From: Undivivens sp041654215
GTDB lineage: Bacteria; Omnitrophota; Gorgyraeia; Gygaellales; Profunditerraquicolaceae
Reading direction: 5' to 3'
DNA length: 12,368 nt
NCBI GenBank assembly: GCA_041654215.1
Contig: JBAZDY010000046.1
Coordinates: 1-12,368 of the forward strand
Positions 5,811 to 12,368 of the stretch are shown here, one piece after another. The stretch's first letter is position 1. Each line of letters opens with the position of its first letter. The notes under the pieces are model-generated. The model made no database searches and was not told the DNA's origin. It was given only the letters and a program-made list of their open reading frames with translations. Position numbers and translations under genes: made by a program.

Positions 5811-5830
5811 AGAATGCCGTGAGAATGCCG
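5811..5830. repeat. Tandem 9-bp repeat before the guaB3 promoter
   Basis: AGAATGCCG occurs at 5811-5819 and again at 5822-5830, with an 11-bp period (about one helical turn). It ends 11 bp before the -35 element. Placement and spacing suit a regulator binding site, but no known operator consensus is recognised. Confidence 0.4.
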
Positions 5831-5841
5831 GTTAAAAACAG

Positions 5842-5870
5842 TTGACAATCACGCCCGGATATAGTAAAAT
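5842..5870 (+). promoter_or_regulatory. Sigma70-type promoter for guaB3-guaA
   Basis: TTGACA (5842-5847), a 17-bp spacer and TAAAAT (5865-5870) make a near-consensus housekeeping promoter. Transcription would start near 5877, leaving a 5' leader of about 90 nt before the guaB3 ATG. The leader shows no purine-riboswitch core that I can recognise. A second TATAAT at 5884-5889 has no matching -35. Confidence 0.75.
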
Positions 5871-5958
5871 TTTATAAATAATTTATAATGTTATTCGGCA
5901 ACCCTTTGATTTTTAGATAGTTACAACAACGTCGCACTGTCGGCGCTGAATAGCACAT

Positions 5959-5967
5959 AAGGGGGAA
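5959..5967 (+). promoter_or_regulatory. Ribosome binding site of guaB3
   Basis: AAGGGGGAA just before ATG 5970. The spacing to the ATG is short but usable. It supports this start, which also matches the N-terminus expected for the family. Confidence 0.6.
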
Positions 5968-5969
5968 TA

Positions 5970-7130
5970 ATGGGTGAGTGGATCGGCATAGGGAAACGCG
6001 CGCGCAGGTGTTATGGGTTCGACGAAATAGCTCTTGTCCCCGGGGATAAGACTGTGAATCCGGCGGAAGTGGATACTTCCCTGGAAATAGTGGGCAGAAA
6101 CTTCTCTATTCCTATAATGGCCGCGGCCATGGACGGCGTGGTGGACGTGGATTTTGCCGTGGCTATGTCCAAGCTCGGCGGTATAGCAGTGTTGAATCTG
6201 GACGGCGTGCAGACCCGTTATGAGAACCCCGGAGAAGTGCTGGACCGCATAGCCAAGGTTTCTCCTCAGGAAGCTACCGAGCTTATACAGAAAGTCTACA
6301 CGACTCCTATTAAAGAAAAGCTTATAAAGAAAAGAGTGGAGCAAATAAAGCAGCGTAAAGGCACAGCGGTAGTCAGCTGCATTCCCGCTCACGCCGAGAC
6401 TTTCGCAAAGATAGCGGTCGGCGCAGGGGCCGACATTTTTGTCGTCCAATCCACCGTTACCACTACAAAGCATATCGCCAAGGAATATAAGAGCCTGGAT
6501 CTGGAGGCATTCTGCAGGAAGATGAAGATCCCGGTTATCCTCGGCAACTGCGTTACTTATGAGACCACCCTTGCTCTTATGGAGACCGGAGCCTCCGGCC
6601 TGCTGGTCGGGGTGGGGCCCGGCGCGGCCTGCACCACCCGGGGCGTGCTCGGCATAGGAGTGCCGCAGGTTACCACGACTGTGGACGCCGCCGCCGCCAG
6701 AGATTTTTACTTCAAGACGAAGGGCAGGTATGTTCCCATTATAACCGACGGAGGAATGAACCGCGGCGGAGATATCTGCAAGGCGTTCGCCAGCGGAGCG
6801 GACGCGGTCATGATCGGCTCCAGTTTCGCGCGCGCCCAGGAAGCCCCGGGCAGGGGTTACCATTGGGGTATGGCCACTTCGCACATGAATCTGCCAAGGG
6901 GAACCCGTATTTACGTCGGCACCACCGGGAGCCTGAAGGAGATACTTTTCGGGCCGGCCAAGGTGGATGACGGTTCACAGAACCTTATCGGGGCCCTGAA
7001 GACATCCATGGGATCGCTGGGGGCGACTAATCTTAAAGAGATGCATAATGTGGAGATCATCATAGCTCCTTCTATACAGACGGAAGGGAAGATATTCCAG
7101 GTTGGACAGAGAGTCGGAATGGGGAAATGA
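5970..7130 (+). CDS. guaB3: GuaB3-type IMP dehydrogenase (no CBS domains)
   Basis: A 386-residue TIM-barrel enzyme of the GuaB3 (IMP dehydrogenase-related) family. It should oxidise IMP to XMP with NAD+, the rate-limiting step to GMP. Visible: the N-terminal IGKRARRCYGFDEIALVPG typical of GuaB3; the catalytic-loop motif GPGAACTTR with Cys221 (classical enzymes have GPGSICTTR); DGGMNRGGD (260-268) for phosphate binding; and a GTTGSLKEILFGP block. Two GuaB3 traits separate it from classical GuaB: the CBS pair is absent, hence about 386 rather than 490 residues, and the usual NAD motif (DTAHG-like) reads VVQSTVTTTKH (158-168). GuaB3 was long annotated as related only; a cyanobacterial member has been shown to be a true IMP dehydrogenase. 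The ATGA overlap with guaA supports that role. Activity here is inferred, not shown. Confidence 0.9.
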   Translation: MGEWIGIGKRARRCYGFDEIALVPGDKTVNPAEVDTSLEIVGRNFSIPIMAAAMDGVVDVDFAVAMSKLGGIAVLNLDGVQTRYENPGEVLDRIAKVSPQEATELIQKVYTTPIKEKLIKKRVEQIKQRKGTAVVSCIPAHAETFAKIAVGAGADIFVVQSTVTTTKHIAKEYKSLDLEAFCRKMKIPVILGNCVTYETTLALMETGASGLLVGVGPGAACTTRGVLGIGVPQVTTTVDAAAARDFYFKTKGRYVPIITDGGMNRGGDICKAFASGADAVMIGSSFARAQEAPGRGYHWGMATSHMNLPRGTRIYVGTTGSLKEILFGPAKVDDGSQNLIGALKTSMGSLGATNLKEMHNVEIIIAPSIQTEGKIFQVGQRVGMGK

Positions 7131-8668
7131 GCAGACAAACTATACTTATACTTGATTTCGGGTCGCAGTACACACAGTTAATCGCGCGCAGGGTCAGGGA
7201 AAACAAGGTTTTCTCCCGCATAATACCATATAATACGTCTGCCGCGCAGATAGCCGACATGGCCCCGAAAGGGTTGATCCTTTCCGGAAGCCCTTCTTCG
7301 GTAGCCGGAGGCAAAGGACATTATCCGGATAAAGGCATATTCAAGCTCGGCATTCCCATACTCGGGATATGCTATGGCATGCAGGTCATCACCGAGATGC
7401 TCGGCGGCAAGGTTAGGGTCGGTAAAGACAGGGAATTCGGGAGCACCGAGTTGTTTATAGACGACAATTCCGATCTTTTCCATCATCTGCCCGGCAACCT
7501 TACCTGTTGGGCCAGCCACGGTGACCTGGTGAAGAAGCTCCCGGACGGTTTCCGGACGCTTGCCCACTCCATGAACAGCCCTATAGCTGCGGTCGCCAAC
7601 AAGAACCGCAGGATCTACGCGGTGCAGTTCCATCCGGAAGTGACCCATACCGAGAAAGGAAGCCAGATACTCGGCAATTTTCTTTTCAAGATATGCGGCT
7701 GTCTGAGCCGCTGGACCATGGCCTCCTTCGTTAAAGAATCAGTGGAGAACATCAAGAAAACCGTCGGAAAAGATAAAGTGGTGCTTGGCTTGAGCGGCGG
7801 AGTGGATTCTTCCGTAGCCGCGCTGCTCATACACCGCGCCATCGGCAAGAACCTGCGCTGTATTTTTATAGACAACGGATTGCTGAGAAAAGACGAGGCG
7901 CAGCAGGTCAAGAAAGTATTCACCAGCAATTTCCGTCTTAATCTCGACTGCGTGGACGCCGCTAAAAGGTTTTTGACCAAGCTCGAAGGCGTGACCGACC
8001 CGGAGCAGAAAAGAAAGATTATCGGCAACGAATTCGTCAAAATTTTCGAGGAGGAAGCGGCCAGGGTCAAGGGCGTGAAGTTCCTCGGCCAGGGGACGCT
8101 TTATCCGGACGTCATAGAATCGGTTTCTCCCACCGGCGCGCCCAGCAGCCGCATCAAGAGCCACCACAATGTGGGCGGTCTGCCGGAACATATGAAGCTG
8201 AAGCTCCTGGAACCTTTGCGCGAATTGTTCAAGGACGAGGTCAGGGCCGTGGGCAAAGAACTGGGTCTGCCGGATTTCGTTCTTTACCGCCAGCCTTTTC
8301 CCGGTCCGGGCCTTGCCGTCAGGATCATCGGAGAAGTGACTAAAGCCCGGCTCGATATACTCAGGGAAGCCGACAAGCGCGTGATCGAGGAAATAAAAGC
8401 CGCGGGCTGTTACGAGCAGATATGGCAGTCCTTCGCGATACTTCTTCCGGTCAAGAGCGTGGGGGTCATGGGCGACGAGCGCACCTACGAGAACGTGGCT
8501 GCCTTACGCTGCGTGACGAGCATAGACGGCATGACGGCGGACTGGGCCAGGCTTGCCCCGGAACTGCTGCAGAAAATATCCAACCGCATCATAAACGAGG
8601 TTAAAGGTATTAACCGCGTAGTCTACGATATCAGCTCCAAGCCTCCCGCCACCATAGAGTGGGAATAA
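7127..8668 (+). CDS. guaA: GMP synthase (glutamine-hydrolysing)
   Basis: A 513-residue two-domain GMP synthase converting XMP, ATP and glutamine to GMP. The N-terminal class I amidotransferase has the triad Cys82 (GICYGMQ), His169 and Glu171 (FHPEV). The ATP pyrophosphatase domain has the PP-loop SGGVDSS at 223-229. The C-terminal dimerisation domain ends in the characteristic DISSKPPATIEWE. Length matches the family (about 510-525) and nothing is missing. Translation begins in an ATGA overlap with guaB3, so the two are translationally coupled and share the promoter at 5842. The gene ends 140 bp before dnaE. Confidence 0.98.
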   Translation: MSRQTILILDFGSQYTQLIARRVRENKVFSRIIPYNTSAAQIADMAPKGLILSGSPSSVAGGKGHYPDKGIFKLGIPILGICYGMQVITEMLGGKVRVGKDREFGSTELFIDDNSDLFHHLPGNLTCWASHGDLVKKLPDGFRTLAHSMNSPIAAVANKNRRIYAVQFHPEVTHTEKGSQILGNFLFKICGCLSRWTMASFVKESVENIKKTVGKDKVVLGLSGGVDSSVAALLIHRAIGKNLRCIFIDNGLLRKDEAQQVKKVFTSNFRLNLDCVDAAKRFLTKLEGVTDPEQKRKIIGNEFVKIFEEEAARVKGVKFLGQGTLYPDVIESVSPTGAPSSRIKSHHNVGGLPEHMKLKLLEPLRELFKDEVRAVGKELGLPDFVLYRQPFPGPGLAVRIIGEVTKARLDILREADKRVIEEIKAAGCYEQIWQSFAILLPVKSVGVMGDERTYENVAALRCVTSIDGMTADWARLAPELLQKISNRIINEVKGINRVVYDISSKPPATIEWE

Positions 8669-8698
8669 ACGTCTTTAAGGCGGGTCATTGCAGCGGCG

Positions 8699-8713
8699 GC
8701 CGTCAAGGACGGC
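8699..8713 (+). terminator. Possible weak terminator hairpin after guaA
   Basis: GCCGTC-AAG-GACGGC forms a GC-rich 6-bp stem with a 3-nt loop 30 bp after the guaA stop. The following ATATCTTAT is T-poor, so efficient intrinsic termination is doubtful. Confidence 0.35.
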
Positions 8714-8718
8714 ATATC

Positions 8719-8795
8719 TTATCCCGTAATTCGCGATAGAATTCCGCTCTTGCCATAATCCCGGAAAGAAGTTCCTGTTGAGAATTACGGGATAA
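8719..8795. repeat. 77-bp element with perfect 14-bp inverted ends before dnaE
   Basis: TTATCCCGTAATTC (8719-8732) and its exact reverse complement (8782-8795) enclose 49 bp and end 13 bp before the dnaE ATG. If the ends are read as TCCCGTAATTC, both sides carry TA, as a TA-targeting miniature element would. It could equally be a regulatory stem-loop or operator. No Shine-Dalgarno-like sequence lies between it and the ATG. Confidence 0.6.
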
Positions 8796-8808
8796 AACCG
8801 GTACACAA

Positions 8809-11800
8809 ATGTCCCATTCCGAATTCATCCATCTTCATCTGCACACGCAATACAGCCTTCTCGACGGAGCCTGCCGGATAGATGAATTGCTGCAGACGGC
8901 TTCCCATTACAAGATGGACTCTCTGGCGATAACCGACCACGGAAATATGTTCGGCGCCGTCGAGTTCTATCTCGCCGCCCAGAAAGCCGGCATAAAACCG
9001 ATCATAGGCTGCGAAGTATATGTCGCGCCGCGCGGCCGCCTGGACAGGACCTCGGAAGAGTCCTCCAACCATCTGATACTTCTTGCCAAGGATGAAACAG
9101 GATACCACAACCTGATGAAACTGGTTTCCATAGGTTACCTGGAGGGGTTTTATTACCGTCCGAGGGTGGATAAAGAAGCGCTCTCGGCTCACAGCGAGGG
9201 ATTGATCGCGCTGACCGCCTGCATAAAAGGAGAGGTCCCTTCTTTGATAAGAGAGAAACGTTTTAACGACGCGCTCAAATCGGCGGACGACCTGCGGTCT
9301 ATATTCGGGCGCGACAACCTCTATCTTGAACTGCAGGAGAATTCCATTCCGGATCAGCGCGCGGTCAACGAAGGTCTGATCAGGATATCTTCCGAGCTGG
9401 GCATTCCGCTCGTCGCCACAAACGACGTTCATTATCTTAAAAAGGAGCACGCGCGCAGCCACGAAATAATGCTGTGCATACAGACCCAGTCTACCATAGA
9501 GGACAAGAACCGGTTCCGTTTCCAGAGCGACGAGTTCTATTTCAAGTCTCCTGAAGAGATGCGCGGCGCATTCGCGGAAATCCCGGAGGCGATTGCCAAC
9601 ACCAGGGAGATAGCCGGCCGCTGCAATCTGGAACTGGATTTCAAAGGGCATCATCTTCCCAAATACGATGTCCCCGACGGCAAGAGCAAGGAGGAGTACC
9701 TGGGCGAGCTTTGCGCCAGCGGGCTGAAGAAACGATTCGGGGAGTCCTGCACGACGGAGATAAAAGAGCGTTTGGATTACGAGCTGAAGATGATAGCTCA
9801 GATGGGATTCACCGGGTATTTTCTTATCGTCTGCGATTTCATCAATTACGCCAGGAGCCGCGATATCGCCGTGGGGCCCGGAAGAGGCAGCGCGGCCGGC
9901 AGCCTGGTGGGATATCTTCTCGGGATAACGGACGTGAATCCTTTGCAATACGGACTGCTTTTCGAGCGGTTCCTCAATCCCGCCAGGGTCAGCATGCCGG
10001 ATATAGACATAGATTTCTGTTTTGAACGCCGCCAGGAGGTAATAGATTACGTAACGCGCAAATACGGGCGCAGCAACGTCGCGCAGATCATAACCTTCGG
10101 CACCATGCAGGCGCGAGGCGTTATACGCGACGTGGGAAGGGTAATGGGCATGAGTTACGCGGACGTGGACAGGATCGCCAAGCTGATACCTTCTGATCCC
10201 AACATAACGCTTAAGGACGCGCTGCAGAACGAACCGGAGCTTAAAGGGCTTTACAAAAGCGACCCTTCCTTTACCGAACTGATGGACGTGGCCTTGAATC
10301 TGGAAGGGCTCAACAGGCACGCTTCGATACACGCGGCAGGGGTGGTGATCGGCGATAAGCCGCTCGACAACTACGCCCCGCTCTTCAAGACGCAGGACGA
10401 ACAGATCACCACCGGTTACAGCATGTCTTCTCTTGAGAAAATCGGTCTGTTGAAGATGGATTTTCTCGGATTGAGAACGCTAACCGTTATCGAGATGGCG
10501 TTGAAAAACATCCTGGAAAGGCAAGGGATAACCATCGACATAGACAATATCCCGCTGGACGACCCGGCCACTTATAAGCTGTTCAGCTCCGCTCAGACCG
10601 TCGGCATATTCCAGGTGGAAAGCTCCGGGATGCGCGATCTGCTGAGAAAGCTGGAACCCGAACGTTTCGAGGACATAATCGCGTTGCTCGCCCTTTACCG
10701 CCCGGGGCCTATAGGTTCCGGCATGCTTGAAGACTTCATCAAGCGCAAACATAAGCTCGTCCCGATAAAGTATGACCATAAACTGCTGGAAGGGATACTC
10801 AGGGAAACCTACGGGATCATAGTTTATCAGGAACAGATCATGCAGATAGCTTCCGCGCTGGCGGGTTTCAGCCTCAGCCAGGCGGACCTTCTGCGCAGGG
10901 CGATGAGCAAGAAGAATCCCGAGGTAATGGAGCAGCAGAGGAGCGCTTTTCTGCAGGGGGCGGCTAAGAACTCGATATCCTCCGCAGTGGCCGGCAGGAT
11001 CTTCGATTTCATAGAATATTTCTCCGGTTACGGCTTCAATAAATCGCACAGCACCGCGTATGCGTTGATTTCTTACCGCACCGCCTATCTCAAGGCGAAT
11101 TATCCGGTGGAGTTTATGACGGCGCTGCTCACTTCCGAGCGCGACAATACCGACAAGATAGTGGAATACATAAACGAATCCGTGCGCATGGGGATCGAGA
11201 TACTTCCTCCGGATATAAACGAGAGCGAAGCCTTCTTCACCGTGGCCGGGGAAAAGACCATCCGTTTCGGACTGCTGGCAGTGAAGAATGTGGGGGCGGC
11301 GGCGGTAGAATCTATAATCGCGGCGAGAAAATCCGGCGGGCGCTTCGGATCGCTATATGATCTTTGCCGCAGAATAGACCTGAGGGCGGTGAACAAGAAA
11401 GTGCTGGAGAGTCTAATAAAGTGCGGGGCTTTTGATTCGATCTCCCCGGTGAGGGCGGCGATGGTGATGGGGTTGGAGCAGATACTGGACACGGTTGCCC
11501 GCATCCAGAAACAGCAGAACAGCGGCCAATTGTCCTTTTTCGACGAGGGCGGCTCGCTGGAGGCTTCCCTCGGCGGCGGCAGCGTCAAACTCCCCGAAGT
11601 AAAGGAGTGGCCGGAGCCGCAGATACTCGCTTTCGAGAAGGAGATGCTCGGATTTTACGTCAGCGGCCATCCTCTGGCTCGGTACGCCGGGCAGCTTTCC
11701 CGCTTCGCATCCACCACTACCGGCAAGCTTAAAAGCCACGCCGACGGAGAGGAAGTCAAAATAGCGGGGCTGCTGGCAAAGATCAAGCAGACCGTTACCC

Positions 11801-12243
11801 GCGCCAAACAGGAGAAAATGGCTATTCTCAAACTGGAAGATCTGGAAGGTTTTATCGAAGGGCTCGTTTTCCCGCAGACTTTTCAGAAGGTCTCCAGGTA
11901 TCTTTTGAGCGGGGCGGTGGTGATCGTCAAGGGCCGGCTTAATCTCAAGGAGGAATCGCCCAAAATAGTGGTGAACGACGTGATCCCCGTCGAGGAAGTT
12001 TACCGGCTTATTTCCTGCGTTAACGTTAACCTGACCGGACTAAGGCAGAATGTCCTGGAAACGCTGAAACAATTGCTTGCCGCCAACCCCGGGCAGACGC
12101 CGGTTTATCTTCATGTGGACACTTCGGAAAAATCCCGCGCCAGGGTCATCGTCGGAGACGGGCTTTTCGTTGCCCCCGGGGAGAATCTCATCCACGAAAT
12201 GGAAGATATTCTCGGCGAGAGTAGAGTCTCGATAACGATTTAA
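8809..12243 (+). CDS. dnaE: DNA polymerase III alpha subunit (DnaE1 type)
   Basis: A 1144-residue replicative polymerase, close to the usual DnaE1 length. The N-terminal PHP domain has a full candidate metal set: His10, His12, Asp19, His44, Glu69, His88, Cys138, Asp206 and His208. The palm holds GPGRGSAAGS and PDIDIDF with catalytic Asp398 and Asp400, and Asp551 in KMDFLGLRTL. Conserved NRHASIHAAGVVIG and FNKSHSTAYA blocks follow. QLSFF (907-911) is a good internal clamp-binding motif, then LGFYVSGHPL and an OB fold (about 980-1055) that binds template. It works in the replisome with the sliding clamp and clamp loader. An intact PHP site suggests built-in 3'-5' proofreading, as in Thermus-type enzymes. 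No ribosome site is visible before the ATG, but residue 6 already begins the PHP signature, so the start is probably right. PolC is excluded by domain order. Confidence 0.97.
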   Translation: MSHSEFIHLHLHTQYSLLDGACRIDELLQTASHYKMDSLAITDHGNMFGAVEFYLAAQKAGIKPIIGCEVYVAPRGRLDRTSEESSNHLILLAKDETGYHNLMKLVSIGYLEGFYYRPRVDKEALSAHSEGLIALTACIKGEVPSLIREKRFNDALKSADDLRSIFGRDNLYLELQENSIPDQRAVNEGLIRISSELGIPLVATNDVHYLKKEHARSHEIMLCIQTQSTIEDKNRFRFQSDEFYFKSPEEMRGAFAEIPEAIANTREIAGRCNLELDFKGHHLPKYDVPDGKSKEEYLGELCASGLKKRFGESCTTEIKERLDYELKMIAQMGFTGYFLIVCDFINYARSRDIAVGPGRGSAAGSLVGYLLGITDVNPLQYGLLFERFLNPARVSMPDIDIDFCFERRQEVIDYVTRKYGRSNVAQIITFGTMQARGVIRDVGRVMGMSYADVDRIAKLIPSDPNITLKDALQNEPELKGLYKSDPSFTELMDVALNLEGLNRHASIHAAGVVIGDKPLDNYAPLFKTQDEQITTGYSMSSLEKIGLLKMDFLGLRTLTVIEMALKNILERQGITIDIDNIPLDDPATYKLFSSAQTVGIFQVESSGMRDLLRKLEPERFEDIIALLALYRPGPIGSGMLEDFIKRKHKLVPIKYDHKLLEGILRETYGIIVYQEQIMQIASALAGFSLSQADLLRRAMSKKNPEVMEQQRSAFLQGAAKNSISSAVAGRIFDFIEYFSGYGFNKSHSTAYALISYRTAYLKANYPVEFMTALLTSERDNTDKIVEYINESVRMGIEILPPDINESEAFFTVAGEKTIRFGLLAVKNVGAAAVESIIAARKSGGRFGSLYDLCRRIDLRAVNKKVLESLIKCGAFDSISPVRAAMVMGLEQILDTVARIQKQQNSGQLSFFDEGGSLEASLGGGSVKLPEVKEWPEPQILAFEKEMLGFYVSGHPLARYAGQLSRFASTTTGKLKSHADGEEVKIAGLLAKIKQTVTRAKQEKMAILKLEDLEGFIEGLVFPQTFQKVSRYLLSGAVVIVKGRLNLKEESPKIVVNDVIPVEEVYRLISCVNVNLTGLRQNVLETLKQLLAANPGQTPVYLHVDTSEKSRARVIVGDGLFVAPGENLIHEMEDILGESRVSITI

Positions 12244-12262
12244 TCCCCTAGCCCAGAAATCC

Positions 12263-12278
12263 CCGGGTTTTAACCCGG
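12263..12278 (+). terminator. Hairpin after dnaE, possible terminator
   Basis: CCGGGTT/AACCCGG form a near-perfect palindrome 19 bp after the dnaE stop. In practice this is a 6-bp stem with a 4-nt loop. Only two T residues follow, so it is a weak candidate for termination of the dnaE transcript. Confidence 0.35.
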
Positions 12279-12281
12279 TTG

Positions 12282-12368
12282 CACCTTGGCCAATAGGATG
12301 GCCAAGTATTCACCTGTGTGTTACACCTTGGCCAATAGGAATAACACTTTGCCCCTGAGTGGAATTGG
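12282..12368 (-). repeat. Inverted copy of the hairpin repeat family, cut by the window end
   Basis: Read on the minus strand, 12366 back to 12324 matches unit B 1075-1116 at about 36 of 43 positions by eye, and 12311 back to 12282 matches the H4 module of unit A (795-824). The H4-like stem is CTTGGCC/GGCCAAG here against CTTAGCC/GGCTAAG there, a paired change. A 17-bp direct repeat, CACCTTGGCCAATAGGA, occurs at 12282-12298 and 12324-12340. The copy runs off the window edge. No gene is seen after dnaE. Confidence 0.75.

Noticed and set aside
5877..5969. Purine (guanine) riboswitch in the guaB3 leader
   Set aside because: The about 90-nt leader lacks the conserved junction and kissing-loop sequences I would expect, and no transcription-terminator switch is visible.
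5913..6884. 323-codon reverse open frame opposite guaB3
   Set aside because: Codon-bias shadow of guaB3; no domain signature and no ribosome site context.
8785..10332. 515-codon reverse open frame opposite dnaE
   Set aside because: Antisense shadow of the strongly conserved PHP and palm regions of dnaE.

Overview
The window reads as a chromosomal segment of an uncultured diderm (Gram-negative type) bacterium. The support is a run of type II secretion / type IV pilus-like genes, a CBS-less GuaB3-type IMP dehydrogenase, and a DnaE polymerase with an intact PHP metal site. GC content looks slightly above 50% by eye. A PVC-group or Candidatus Omnitrophota-like host is plausible, but this is inference from gene content only. 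All large genes are on the + strand.

Layout. (1) 1-708: 3' part of gspF, cut by the window edge. (2) 709-1227: a 519-bp non-coding island made of two related, partly duplicated repeat units rich in hairpins. (3) 1228-5602: the rest of a secretion/pseudopilus cluster in an unusual order. It holds a PilM-PilN (GspL-like) fusion, a PilO/GspM-like protein, the minor pseudopilins GspI-, GspJ- and GspK-like (overlapping genes), and the major pseudopilin GspG last. A 151-bp gap with a repeat-like motif separates the L- and M-like genes. (4) 5603-5969: an intergenic region with a possible micro-ORF, inverted repeats able to pair in two alternative ways, a tandem 9-bp repeat, and a good sigma70-type promoter. 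(5) 5970-8668: guaB3-guaA, overlapping by 4 bp, which carry IMP to GMP. (6) 8669-8808: a short gap with a 77-bp element bounded by a perfect 14-bp inverted repeat ending 13 bp before dnaE. (7) 8809-12243: dnaE. (8) 12244-12368: a hairpin, then an inverted copy of the same repeat family that fills the gspF-gspL gap.

How it works together. The gsp genes encode an inner-membrane platform (F, L, M) and a pseudopilus (G with tip proteins I, J, K). The outer-membrane secretin and the ATPase are not in view and probably lie upstream. The guaBA pair and dnaE are housekeeping genes.

The least explained part of the window is the modular hairpin repeat family at 712-1175 and 12282-12368. Its stems change sequence while staying self-complementary and keep a bulged G at the same place.
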